Positions 7,138 to 17,697 of a stretch of 28,850 nt of DNA are shown in pieces. A program made the translations under genes and the position numbers. This stretch comes from a virus: IMG/VR virus record IMGVR_UViG_3300004463_000602, positions 1-28,850 of that record. One strand, written 5' to 3'. Every line of letters begins with the position of its first letter. Position 1 is the first letter of the stretch. Under the pieces are notes generated by a model. It searched no databases. It saw only the letters and a list, made by a program, of their open reading frames with translations, and had not been told where the DNA came from.

Positions 7138-7194
7138 ATGTGCGGTTGTAGAAAGCCCAAGCTCCCCGCAAGCCCGACACCACCCCCCAAGTAG
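7138..7194 (+). CDS. Very short Cys/Pro peptide (possible)
   Basis: An 18-residue frame: CGC near the N-terminus, a basic stretch, then a Pro-rich end. It lies between the DUF1360-like gene and the portal gene and has no ribosome binding site but a possible leaderless promoter. Such CxC micro-ORFs before structural genes are plausible in phages, but at this length chance is a serious alternative. It may instead act as a leader for the portal gene, whose GTG follows six bases after its stop. Confidence 0.3.
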   Translation: MCGCRKPKLPASPTPPPK

Positions 7195-7200
7195 GAATAC

Positions 7201-9018
7201 GTGGCGCTACCGACCCGGCGCGTCCAACGACGTGCTCTGACGGCTTCTGCCGTCAAGGTCGGTAGCCGAACTGACTCTTCCTACGTCAAGCGGCTCGAGG
7301 AGCCGTGGCAGGGTCGTGCATTCACTTACTGCGACACGATAGGCGAGTGCCGAGCGGCCTCGCAGTTCATCGCTCGCATGATGAGCCGCGTCTCCTACTA
7401 CCCCGCTTTCCGCTCCTCGGACGGGAAGCTGAGTGAGATCAAAGAAGGCCCGCCGGTTGAGCGCCTGAACCGCATCCAGGATCCGGGCGGTGGGCGCACC
7501 CGGCTTCAGTTCGACTACGGGCGGCTGATGTGGATCACGGGCGAGGGGATGCTGTTCGGCTACCGGCTCGAGCAGGAGGACGAGCGCTGGCGCTTCCTCT
7601 GGAACGAGGAGATCAAGATCCGCGAGGACGGCACGGCCGTTCGCCTGGACGCGAACAAGAAGGAGACGGAGGATGTGGGCGTGGCCTACCGCCTGTGGAC
7701 TCCCTCGCCACAGCAGTCCGAGTTTGCCGACTCCCCGATGAAGCCGATCACCGACATCGCGGAGGAGCTGATCTGGCTCACCAAGTCCGTGATGTCGACG
7801 GCCGTGAGCCGGATGACGAACGGCGCGGTGGTGATGGCGCTGGAGGCGATCCCGGAGGATCCGATCCAGCCGCAGGGCGGAGAAGAGGATCCCGAGAACA
7901 ACACATTCCTCAAGGGCTACATCGAGCACGTCACCAACCAGATCGAGAACCCGATGTCACCGGAGGCGCGCGTTCCCTACCTGTACACGCCGCCGGCTGA
8001 GTTCGCGGAAGCGTTCAGGTGGGTCAAGATGCACGACCCCGCTACCGACTACTTGGAGCGCGAGCTGCGCAAGGAGTGCATCGAACGGCTAGCGCTCGCC
8101 TTCGACATGCCCCCGGAGGCGCTCCGGGGGATGACGGACGCCAACCACTGGACGGCCAAGCAGGTCATGCACGACATGTGGCGCTCGTACGGGATCGTCA
8201 AGGCGCAGCAGTTTGCCGACGAGCTCGGGGAGGCGTACCTGCGGCCTGGCCTGGAGATGGACGGCTTCGAGCGCTGGAACGAAGTGGTCATCGGGCTCGA
8301 CGACTCGCAGGTGGTCATCTCCCCCGATCGCACCGAGGATGCAGACCAGGCTGCGGACCGTGGCTACATCAACGACGAGGCATACCTCAAGCTCAAGGGC
8401 ATGGAAGACGACATGGCCGCGACCGAGGACGACAAGCGGATCTGGCTGGCGGTCAAGCTGCGCAACCCGGCGCTGCTCAAGGGCACACCCTACGAAATCG
8501 ACGATCCGCAGCCGACCGGCTTCGACGGGCCGGCCCCTTCCTCGAACGGAAACGGGGATGCGGCAGACGGGCCTCGCGATCCGGGCACGCGACTCGTCTC
8601 CAGGCAAGAGTCCCGTACCGCTTCCGGTGAGGTGCTCGGTGCTGCCAGGATGGCGCTCCTGCGCTGCCGGGAAGCCGCCGGCGCACGCCTCCGACGCTTG
8701 CAGCAGGACTGCGACGAGTGCAAGGAAGAGACGGACGGAGTGCCGAACGCGGTCGTGGCCTCCGTACTGGGAGTGAAGCGCGTGGGCGAGATGTGCGATC
8801 CCATGCGGCTCGTCTCAGGCACGGCCGAGGGATTCCGCACGCTGCTCGCCTCCTACGGCTTCGACGGGACGCAGGCGCACTCACTCGCGCAAATGATCGA
8901 GGTATACGCGGCCCGCACCCTCTTCGACAAGACTCTTCCCGATCTGCCATCCGGCTTCGTCGCCCAGGTGGAGAAGGCAAAGGAGATCTCGAGTGCCCTG
9001 GTCAATACAGCGGCGTGA
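7201..9018 (+). CDS. Portal protein
   Basis: A 605-residue protein of the size and pattern of siphovirus portals. The segment starting at residue 163 (YRLWTPSPQQSEFADSPM) fits the conserved W..P.P...E.DSP portal motif, and residues about 301-320 (FDMPPEALRGMTDANHWTA) fit the conserved FG/FDMP.E...G....N.W.A stretch before the stem and wing. A Cys-containing, charged C-terminal region (about residues 470-600) may face the capsid interior. Twelve copies would form the ring through which DNA is packaged and ejected. The start is GTG 7201 with only a weak ribosome binding site. The protease gene begins 26 bases before the portal stop. The large terminase gene usually found upstream is not in this window. 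Confidence 0.85.
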   Translation: MALPTRRVQRRALTASAVKVGSRTDSSYVKRLEEPWQGRAFTYCDTIGECRAASQFIARMMSRVSYYPAFRSSDGKLSEIKEGPPVERLNRIQDPGGGRTRLQFDYGRLMWITGEGMLFGYRLEQEDERWRFLWNEEIKIREDGTAVRLDANKKETEDVGVAYRLWTPSPQQSEFADSPMKPITDIAEELIWLTKSVMSTAVSRMTNGAVVMALEAIPEDPIQPQGGEEDPENNTFLKGYIEHVTNQIENPMSPEARVPYLYTPPAEFAEAFRWVKMHDPATDYLERELRKECIERLALAFDMPPEALRGMTDANHWTAKQVMHDMWRSYGIVKAQQFADELGEAYLRPGLEMDGFERWNEVVIGLDDSQVVISPDRTEDADQAADRGYINDEAYLKLKGMEDDMAATEDDKRIWLAVKLRNPALLKGTPYEIDDPQPTGFDGPAPSSNGNGDAADGPRDPGTRLVSRQESRTASGEVLGAARMALLRCREAAGARLRRLQQDCDECKEETDGVPNAVVASVLGVKRVGEMCDPMRLVSGTAEGFRTLLASYGFDGTQAHSLAQMIEVYAARTLFDKTLPDLPSGFVAQVEKAKEISSALVNTAA

Positions 9019-9916
9019 TGGCCGCTACTGCGTGGTCAAGGAAGGCGGCGAGACGGTCAAGTGCCACGCTCGGCGCACGGACGCGATCAAGCACCAGCGA
9101 GCGCTGTATGCGAATGAGCCGTCAGCGAGGAGGGCTAGCATGAGCGACGTGAGCGATAACGCTCTGAACCTGAAACAGATCCAAGCGGGTTTGGATGGGT
9201 TGAGATACCTCCTCACCAATACAGCCAATACCAGCACCGCCGGTTTGACTGCTGCTTCGGTCGCTCCGCTCAAGCCGGCGCGCGCTCTCTTCGAGCGCCC
9301 CGAGCCCGACCGTGTGATGCCCATGACCTACGAGGACGGAGGTGCCGTCTATGGACATCTGGCTCCCTGGGAAAGCTGCCACGTCGGGCTCTCCGGAGGT
9401 GCCTTCGACGAGTGCGTTGTGGCTCCCCGGTCAGCAACTGACTACCAGCAGTTCCATCTCGGCCAGCTCGAGACTGCCGAGGGGGACACGATCGCAGTCG
9501 GCAAGATCGTTCTTGCCACCGGGCACGCATCCGCAGCAGCAGACCTCCAGGCCGCTACCCGTCATTACGATCACACGGGCTCCGTAGGCGCGTTCATCCG
9601 CGCTTCCAACGGCAGGCACGGGATCTGGGCCTCGGGCGTACTCCGTTCCGACCTCACTCCCGAGCAACTGCGCGACCTGCGCGCGAACTCCGTCTCCGGT
9701 GACTGGCGCGCTTTCAACGGCGTGCTCGAGCTGGTGGCCGCGCTTGCGGTCCCGGTGCCGGGATTCCCGATCCCGAGAGCGCAGTTGGCGCTCGCTGCCT
9801 CCGGTGAGATCCAGACCCTGATCCTCACTCCGGAGCCGGTCATTGCTTCCTACAGCGCGAGCCAGCGCCGCAAGCGCAAGCGCCTGACGGCTGAGATCGA
9901 CTCGGTGTGCTCCTAG
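8993..9916 (+). CDS. Capsid maturation protease with N-terminal accessory domain
   Basis: A 307-residue protein read from GTG 8993, which has AAGGAG upstream. Residues 1-48 hold the phage head-protein motif CVVKE....KCH...TDA..HQ.ALYA.E. The main domain has His191 (TRHYDHTG) and Ser235 (SGDWR) 44 residues apart, the spacing and context of prohead serine proteases, together with the flanking GKIVLATGHA and a C-terminal PVPGFPIPR. It should cut scaffold and capsid precursor during head assembly. Its position between portal and capsid genes agrees. The acidic third catalytic residue was not identified. An internal ATG at 9140 with a strong ribosome binding site may make a second, shorter product. 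Confidence 0.7.
   Translation: MPWSIQRRDGRYCVVKEGGETVKCHARRTDAIKHQRALYANEPSARRASMSDVSDNALNLKQIQAGLDGLRYLLTNTANTSTAGLTAASVAPLKPARALFERPEPDRVMPMTYEDGGAVYGHLAPWESCHVGLSGGAFDECVVAPRSATDYQQFHLGQLETAEGDTIAVGKIVLATGHASAAADLQAATRHYDHTGSVGAFIRASNGRHGIWASGVLRSDLTPEQLRDLRANSVSGDWRAFNGVLELVAALAVPVPGFPIPRAQLALAASGEIQTLILTPEPVIASYSASQRRKRKRLTAEIDSVCS
9127..9142 (+). promoter_or_regulatory. Strong internal ribosome binding site and ATG
   Basis: GAGGAGGG (9127-9134) stands five bases before ATG 9140 inside the protease gene, in frame (codon 50). It is a better initiation site than the annotated GTG and separates the N-terminal accessory domain from the protease domain. Confidence 0.5.
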
Positions 9917-10548
9917 CACGCATCCAGGGCCACCCCGCTCGCAGCCACCTCCATCAGCCGCTCGCTGACTCGCTCGGCCTCCCCACGGAGGTCTTCCTGC
10001 ACGCGAGCGACCCGCCCTCTCCCTGGGACGGCTACAAGCAGTGCCTGCGCGATCTGCCCGATGGGCACGTCCTGATCGTTCAGGACGACGTAGAGGTTGC
10101 CTCGAACTTTGCACCGGCCGTTGAGCGAATCGCCGCCAGCAACCCGGACATGCCGGTCGTGCTCTTCCTCGCCAAGCTGCCGCAGCGAGTTGCTACCCAG
10201 GCGCTAAGAGCCTCGCTGCGCAAGGAGTGCTACGTGGCGATCAACTTCCGGCAGATGGAGTTCTGCCCGGTGGTGGCCGTGCTCTGGCCGACCCAGATAG
10301 CGCGCTCGTTCCTGGACTGGACGGAGCAGAACCCTCACCGTCTGGGCCATCCCGCTCCCCGCTCGGACGACGGAGTGATGGGCCGCTGGGCTGCCTTCGC
10401 TCAGCAGACGATCCGTTTCACGGTGCCCTCGATCGTAGAGCATCCCGACCGTGAGGCATCCCTGATCGGGCGCAGGGCGATGTGGGGGAAAGACAAGGGA
10501 CGCTGCGCTCTCCTGCTCGCAGCAGACGCATCCGACTACAACTGGTAG
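9907..10548 (+). CDS. Capsid-module glycosyltransferase-like protein
   Basis: A 213-residue protein starting at GTG 9907, overlapping the protease stop. Conserved-looking blocks are WDGYKQCLRDLP, the metal-site candidate VQDDVEV (D60, D61), PVVAVLWP, RSDDGVMGRW (residues 152-161) and PSIVEHPD. This pattern recalls a family found next to capsid genes in actinobacterial phages and commonly annotated as glycosyltransferase. It would use a nucleotide sugar to modify a protein, with the capsid or another virion protein as likely target. It differs from the family-2 enzymes at 1974 and 2698 and is probably a separate lineage. The molecular function is inferred, not demonstrated here. Confidence 0.65.
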   Translation: MLLARIQGHPARSHLHQPLADSLGLPTEVFLHASDPPSPWDGYKQCLRDLPDGHVLIVQDDVEVASNFAPAVERIAASNPDMPVVLFLAKLPQRVATQALRASLRKECYVAINFRQMEFCPVVAVLWPTQIARSFLDWTEQNPHRLGHPAPRSDDGVMGRWAAFAQQTIRFTVPSIVEHPDREASLIGRRAMWGKDKGRCALLLAADASDYNW

Positions 10549-10662
10549 CGCCGTCCGACCCGATCTGCTTTACTCCGCGCAGCGCGAACGGCCACATGCC
10601 ACCCGCGCAGGAGGTTCCATACGAACCCTCCGTTACGTAACGCTACGTAAAGGAGCAGTTCA
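10549..10662 (+). promoter_or_regulatory. Leader region upstream of the major capsid gene
   Basis: This 114-base gap is the longest non-coding stretch on the + strand. It contains a repeated octamer CCGCGCAG (10575-10582 and 10603-10610), a hairpin GGAGGTTC/GAACCCTCC with one bulged base (10610-10631), the palindrome CGTTACGTAACG (10631-10642), a half-like CTACGTAA (10643-10650) and the capsid ribosome binding site AAGGAG (10649-10654) eight bases before ATG 10663. The dyad abuts the ribosome binding site, so protein binding or RNA folding could control capsid expression. A weak -10-like TGCTTTACT is at 10566-10574. Confidence 0.5.
10632..10641. repeat. Palindrome GTTACGTAAC, copy 4
   Basis: Perfect inverted repeat, extended to 12 bp, and the only copy outside a gene. 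It ends 21 bases before the capsid ATG and is followed at once by CTACGTAA, a partial second copy. Confidence 0.65.
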
Positions 10663-12444
10663 ATGGAACCGCTGTTTCCCGAGATTCAGGAAGATCTCTC
10701 GGGCCTCACCGACGAGGAACTGACGACTCTGATCTCGGAGCACCGCGACGCGGCTGCCCTGATCGAGGAGGAGGACGAGAAGTTCACGGCCGGTCTGAGC
10801 GCCGACGAGATCGTGGCCGAGCTGGACCGAGGACTGGAGCAGGCCAAGAAGCTTGTCGAGCTCCAGGCTTCGCGCGTCCAGGAGGCCGAGAACTTCCAGA
10901 GCGAGAAGAGCAAGCGCACGAGCGCCTTCACCGAGCTGTTCGCGCAGCCGGAGGAGACGATCACCGACGCCGATCCCGGCGACGAGGGCGCTCCGCTCGA
11001 GGTGACGGCCGAGGACGAGCCGGAGCCGGACCCCGCCCCCGACCCTGAGGACGAAGGAGAAGAAGTGGCAGAGCCGGAGCGCGAGCTGGTGCTCGCAGAC
11101 GCAAGCCCGGCCGAGCCGGTGAAGATGCGGCGCACGACCCCTCCGCCTTCGGCCGACAGGCTGCCGGCGGTGGCAGAGAAGCCCGCGACTCCGCTTCTCC
11201 CCTTCGGCCCGATGGCCCGCTCGAACGCCGAGCCCCTGACCCCCGACAGCCTGGCGGCTGCCTGCCAGGACGCGATGCGCTCGATCCAGCACATCCCCAA
11301 GACCCCGGACGGCGGCGGCTACCGCGAAGGCGGCTACGCCGTCTCCGTGGCACGGGCCGAGTTCTCCTGGCCGGAGGACCGGACGCTGACCGAGAACGCG
11401 ACCGAGAACGCGAAGAAGCTGGCCGAGGTGATCGTGGCCTCGATCCCCGGCGGGATCGGTGAGTACTCGCTGACCGCCTCCGGTGGTCTGTGCGCACCGG
11501 CCACGCCCTTCTACGACATGGTGAACTTCGCAACCGACGCCGAGCCGGTGTGGGATGCGCTGCCCAAGTTCAGGGCCGCGCGCGGTGCGGTGTCGATCCC
11601 CGAGTCCACCTACATCGCGGACATCACGACCGCGATCTCGAACATCACGGCAGCGAACGACGCGCTCGGCGGAACCTTCGCCACCAAGTCCTGCCAGGAC
11701 CTGGACTGCGCCGAGTACACCGATACGGCGGTGCAGATCCTGGCGCACTGCCGCGAATACGGCAACCTGAACGCCATCTCCTGGCCGGAGCGGATCCGCC
11801 ACGAGAACCAGCTCACGATGGCCGCTCTCTCGCGCACGAGCGAGACGTTCATGCTGGACAGGCTGAAGGCGCTCTCGGTCAACGTGACCAACGGTGCCGA
11901 GACGCTCTCTGCCCTGATCTACTTGGTCGACGCGATCGTGAAGGCCAAGTTCGGGATCATGGGGCGCTTCCGGATGCCGGCCGGCTCACGCTTCGCGGCC
12001 TACATCCCCTACTGGGTCCCGGACATGCTGGCCCTGGACACGATCCAGACGATCGACGGCAACCGCTTCCGCTCGAAGGGTGAGCTGGTCGGTTACCTCC
12101 AGTCGCTCGGGATCGACCCGGTGTTCTACCTGGACAGCCCCTCGGATGGCACCACGCAGCTTCCGGATGCCTCCCAGACGGCGGCTGCGATCGACGCCCT
12201 GCCGGACAACGTGCAGTGGGCGATCCACCCCCAGGGCGCGTTCATCGGTCTGGACATGGGGAGCCTGGAGCTCGGAGTCGTTCGTGACTCCACCCTCAAC
12301 TCGACGAACGACTTCCAGGTCTTCGGAGAGAGGTTCCGCAACGTCGCCCGAGTGGCCCCGGCACAGAGCGCCTACTGGGTCACCAGCGACATCTGCGCAA
12401 TCGGTCAGTTCCCGCCCGCCGGGACTGCCAGGACCTGCGACTGA
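10663..12444 (+). CDS. Major capsid protein with N-terminal scaffold-like region
   Basis: A 593-residue protein. Residues 1 to about 105 are highly charged and helical, and residues about 105-180 are acidic and Pro-rich; this resembles the scaffolding delta domain fused to HK97-type capsid proteins and should be removed by the protease at 8993. From about residue 183 the sequence follows the actinophage capsid pattern: GGLCAP.TP.YDM near residue 274, a Cys-bearing loop CQDLDCAEY near residue 346, then YGNLNAISWPER and the RFAAYIPYWVPDML stretch. It should form the HK97-fold shell. The ribosome binding site AAGGAG fixes ATG 10663. The cleavage site cannot be pinned, but the LLPFGPMARSNAEPL area is a fair candidate. 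Confidence 0.85.
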   Translation: MEPLFPEIQEDLSGLTDEELTTLISEHRDAAALIEEEDEKFTAGLSADEIVAELDRGLEQAKKLVELQASRVQEAENFQSEKSKRTSAFTELFAQPEETITDADPGDEGAPLEVTAEDEPEPDPAPDPEDEGEEVAEPERELVLADASPAEPVKMRRTTPPPSADRLPAVAEKPATPLLPFGPMARSNAEPLTPDSLAAACQDAMRSIQHIPKTPDGGGYREGGYAVSVARAEFSWPEDRTLTENATENAKKLAEVIVASIPGGIGEYSLTASGGLCAPATPFYDMVNFATDAEPVWDALPKFRAARGAVSIPESTYIADITTAISNITAANDALGGTFATKSCQDLDCAEYTDTAVQILAHCREYGNLNAISWPERIRHENQLTMAALSRTSETFMLDRLKALSVNVTNGAETLSALIYLVDAIVKAKFGIMGRFRMPAGSRFAAYIPYWVPDMLALDTIQTIDGNRFRSKGELVGYLQSLGIDPVFYLDSPSDGTTQLPDASQTAAAIDALPDNVQWAIHPQGAFIGLDMGSLELGVVRDSTLNSTNDFQVFGERFRNVARVAPAQSAYWVTSDICAIGQFPPAGTARTCD

Positions 12445-12470
12445 GTGATGACTGAGGAAGGGGGCTCGAG

Positions 12471-13304
12471 ATGAGCAATCTGGCGGTAGGACCGGCCTAT
12501 GCCATCGACGGCCCCCTTCCGCGTCCTCCCGAGTACCGCCTGCTCTCCGTTCCCGGAGTGCTACAGACAGGCGGAAGGGAGCTGAATGGAGTGAGCGTAT
12601 GGGGGTATCCCTGCGATACCCCCTCGCTCTGGGATCCCTGCTTCACCGAGGGAACCTTCGGGACGAAGCTGGACAGCTCAACCTCGCCATCGGCCAACTT
12701 CTTCCCCTTCGCTGCCTACCTGCCCTTCACCTGCTCGACGATCACGGCTGATCCAGCCGAGTTCGCGCGCAGGGCGGAGCGGGTGATCGAGGCGACGATC
12801 TCCCACGCCGTCGAGCAGGCACTCGCTCACGGCGTCATGGGATCGAGCAACCCCTACTTCGGGGACGGAAACATGGTGCCCCTGGGAGGGGGTGGCGTGC
12901 TCGCTCCTGACTATGCGCTCTCCTACCTGGAGGACGCGATCGGAGGCACGGGCAGGCAGGGGATCATCCATGCCACACCTGGCGTGGTGGCAGCCTGGGG
13001 CTTCAACAAGCTGGAGACGGGCGAGGTCTTGAGAACGACCAACGGCACCATCGTCGTCTCCGGTTCCGGATACCGGGGAGCACAGCCGGCGGCAGGAGAT
13101 CCCGGAGACGGGCAGGACTGGGTGTTCGCAACCGGCCCGGTCGAGGTCTTCATGGCGGATGGCCCGACGCCCACCGTCTCCGAGTTCGTGGATCGCTCGG
13201 ACAACACCGCTACCTACAGGGCAGAGAGATTCGTCGTCGCAGCCTGGGACACCTGCCTGCAAGCCGGAGCGCTGGTCGACTGGGGCAGCGCCGTAATCGT
13301 ATGA
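12471..13304 (+). CDS. Virion structural protein following the capsid gene
   Basis: A 277-residue protein with a purine-rich ribosome binding site (GAGGAAGGGGG) before ATG 12471. It contains WDPC, FPFAAYLPFTCST, a long helix AERVIEATISHAVEQALAHGVMG, a Gly-rich loop, and a mixed beta region ending in AAWDTCLQAGALVDWGSAVIV. No enzyme motif is seen. A protein of this type after the capsid gene is common in actinobacterial phages and is usually a virion component; capsid vertex, minor capsid or connector roles are all possible. The layout of a helix followed by a beta domain is reminiscent of capsid-type folds, but this is only an impression. A strong hairpin lies in its coding sequence at 12601-12623. 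Confidence 0.55.
   Translation: MSNLAVGPAYAIDGPLPRPPEYRLLSVPGVLQTGGRELNGVSVWGYPCDTPSLWDPCFTEGTFGTKLDSSTSPSANFFPFAAYLPFTCSTITADPAEFARRAERVIEATISHAVEQALAHGVMGSSNPYFGDGNMVPLGGGGVLAPDYALSYLEDAIGGTGRQGIIHATPGVVAAWGFNKLETGEVLRTTNGTIVVSGSGYRGAQPAAGDPGDGQDWVFATGPVEVFMADGPTPTVSEFVDRSDNTATYRAERFVVAAWDTCLQAGALVDWGSAVIV
12601..12623 (+). other. Perfect 9-bp hairpin inside a coding sequence
   Basis: GGGGGTATC and GATACCCCC flank the five-base loop CCTGC, about 130 bases after the start of the gene at 12471. There is no T-run after it, so it is not a typical terminator. It could slow translation or protect RNA, or be chance. Confidence 0.4.
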
Positions 13305-13332
13305 CGAACGTGATCCGAGAGGAGGGTCAGTA

Positions 13333-13989
13333 GTGGCGTCAGTTTGTGGAGTTTCGTTCGGAGCGTGCCTCGTGCGGATCACGAAGGTCGACGAGAACGG
13401 CAACGTGATCGCGGGCAACACTGCGTACGTCTCCGACAAGTTGGTTTCGGTGGGGGTCAATCCCAACATCGAGACGGGGGACAGCTTCTCCGTGCGCAAC
13501 GGCTGCGGGTGCTCCATCGCCCGCCGCGCATTCCCCGACACCTTCAACTGGTGGGAGATCGCCATGAGCGCAGCCGCGCTCGAGCCGAACATGATCGCAT
13601 TCATGCTCGGCGCAGAGACGATCGAGGACGGCGCAGACGTGGTGGGAGTGGCATGGCCCTCCGCGCTCGCCTGTGACGAGCAGTCTCCGCTCGTGGCCTT
13701 CGAGTTCTGGACCGAGAACACGGTCGGCTCCGGGCTCGATGCGACCTACCCGTACTTCCATCACGTCTACCCCGCAGTCTCCTTCGTGATGGGCGACAAC
13801 ACGTTCGAGGCCGGCCCCGCGCAGCCGACGCTGAACGGGAAGTCGAAGACGAACGGCAACTGGGGAGCCGGTCCCTACGGAGACGGTCCTCCGGACGGGC
13901 AGGACATCAGTGAGGGTGGCTTCTGGGCCACCGCTGATCCGCTGCCCACCGCCGCTTGCGAGCCCGCAGCCGTCACCTCGACGAGCTAA
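13333..13989 (+). CDS. Probable major tail (tube) protein
   Basis: A 218-residue protein starting at GTG 13333 behind GGAGGG. The central block VNPNIETGDSFSVRNGCGC, followed by an amphipathic helix and strand ending EPNMIAFMLG, matches the layout of actinophage tube proteins (a polar loop with NG.G, then a helix and strand leading to a LL.G-type end). FEFWTE and a C-terminal NWGAGPYGDGP segment also fit. Many copies should stack as the tail tube. Tube genes usually follow the connectors, whereas here the gene precedes them, so a head-decoration role cannot be ruled out. Confidence 0.6.
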   Translation: MASVCGVSFGACLVRITKVDENGNVIAGNTAYVSDKLVSVGVNPNIETGDSFSVRNGCGCSIARRAFPDTFNWWEIAMSAAALEPNMIAFMLGAETIEDGADVVGVAWPSALACDEQSPLVAFEFWTENTVGSGLDATYPYFHHVYPAVSFVMGDNTFEAGPAQPTLNGKSKTNGNWGAGPYGDGPPDGQDISEGGFWATADPLPTAACEPAAVTSTS

Positions 13990-16961
<2,972 letters not shown>

Positions 16962-17687
16962 ATGGCCTTCCCGACCATCCAGACGGCGGACACGCAGTCA
17001 AACCACGTTACGAGCAACTCGAACTCGTGGACGCTGACCTATCCGACGAATCTCGCCAGCGGCGATCTGATCCTGTGTTTCATGGCGATCGACGGCGCTC
17101 CTTCGGCCACCTTCCCGGCCGACTGGATCAAGACTGGTGATTTTGGCTCTGGTGCCATTCAGAGGGTCATGGCCAAGAAGATCAGTCTTGGCAGCGAGAG
17201 CGGGAACTTTACTGTCAGCCTCGGTGCAACCGAGCAAGGCTCCTGGATTGTCTACCGCATCACCGGCTGGGAAGGAACGATCGGAGCGGACTTCGGCAAC
17301 GGTGCCAGCTCGGGCGCCGTGGTCTCGAACAACTCCGTCCAGTCATCCAGCAATACGCCAGATCCTCCGAACCTCGATCCTGCGACCTGGGCCACCGAAG
17401 ACACGCTCTGGTTTGCGGGCTGCGCGGTTGACACAAGCCGTACCGTCTCGATCTTTCCGCTGCCTGACAACCAGTATTCCGATCCTTCGGGCGGATCGAA
17501 CGGCGCGACGCTTGCCGTCTGTACAACCAATAGTGCCGTCTCCGCACTCGATCCCGGCACCTTCACCATTTCCGCCTCGGATGACTGGATCGGGATGACG
17601 GTGGCGGTGCGACCTGCTGCTGATGTTCCTGTCGTCTACGTTCCCCGCCATCCTGCCCACGACTACGGATCGGTAACCAACTTCTAG
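16962..17687 (+). CDS. Beta-rich virion surface protein, unknown
   Basis: A 241-residue protein beginning MAFPT, the same first five residues as the protein at 124. It is rich in Ser, Thr, Asn and Gly with alternating hydrophobic strands (DLILCFMAIDG, SWIVYRITGW, WIGMTVAVRPA), a pattern of phage and environmental proteins with jelly-roll or immunoglobulin-like folds. The ATG follows the previous TAG directly. The C-terminus ends in a short polar tail (PRHPAHDYGSVTNF). It lies between the collagen fibre and the small decoration-like gene, so a head or tail appendage role is likely by context. No enzyme motif is seen. Confidence 0.55.
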   Translation: MAFPTIQTADTQSNHVTSNSNSWTLTYPTNLASGDLILCFMAIDGAPSATFPADWIKTGDFGSGAIQRVMAKKISLGSESGNFTVSLGATEQGSWIVYRITGWEGTIGADFGNGASSGAVVSNNSVQSSSNTPDPPNLDPATWATEDTLWFAGCAVDTSRTVSIFPLPDNQYSDPSGGSNGATLAVCTTNSAVSALDPGTFTISASDDWIGMTVAVRPAADVPVVYVPRHPAHDYGSVTNF

Positions 17688-17697
17688 AGGAGGAGAA

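Noticed and set aside
10660-11802. 380-residue antisense frame opposite the capsid gene
   Set aside because: It lies fully opposite a well-supported capsid gene and has the Arg/Gly/Val-heavy composition typical of GC-rich shadow frames.
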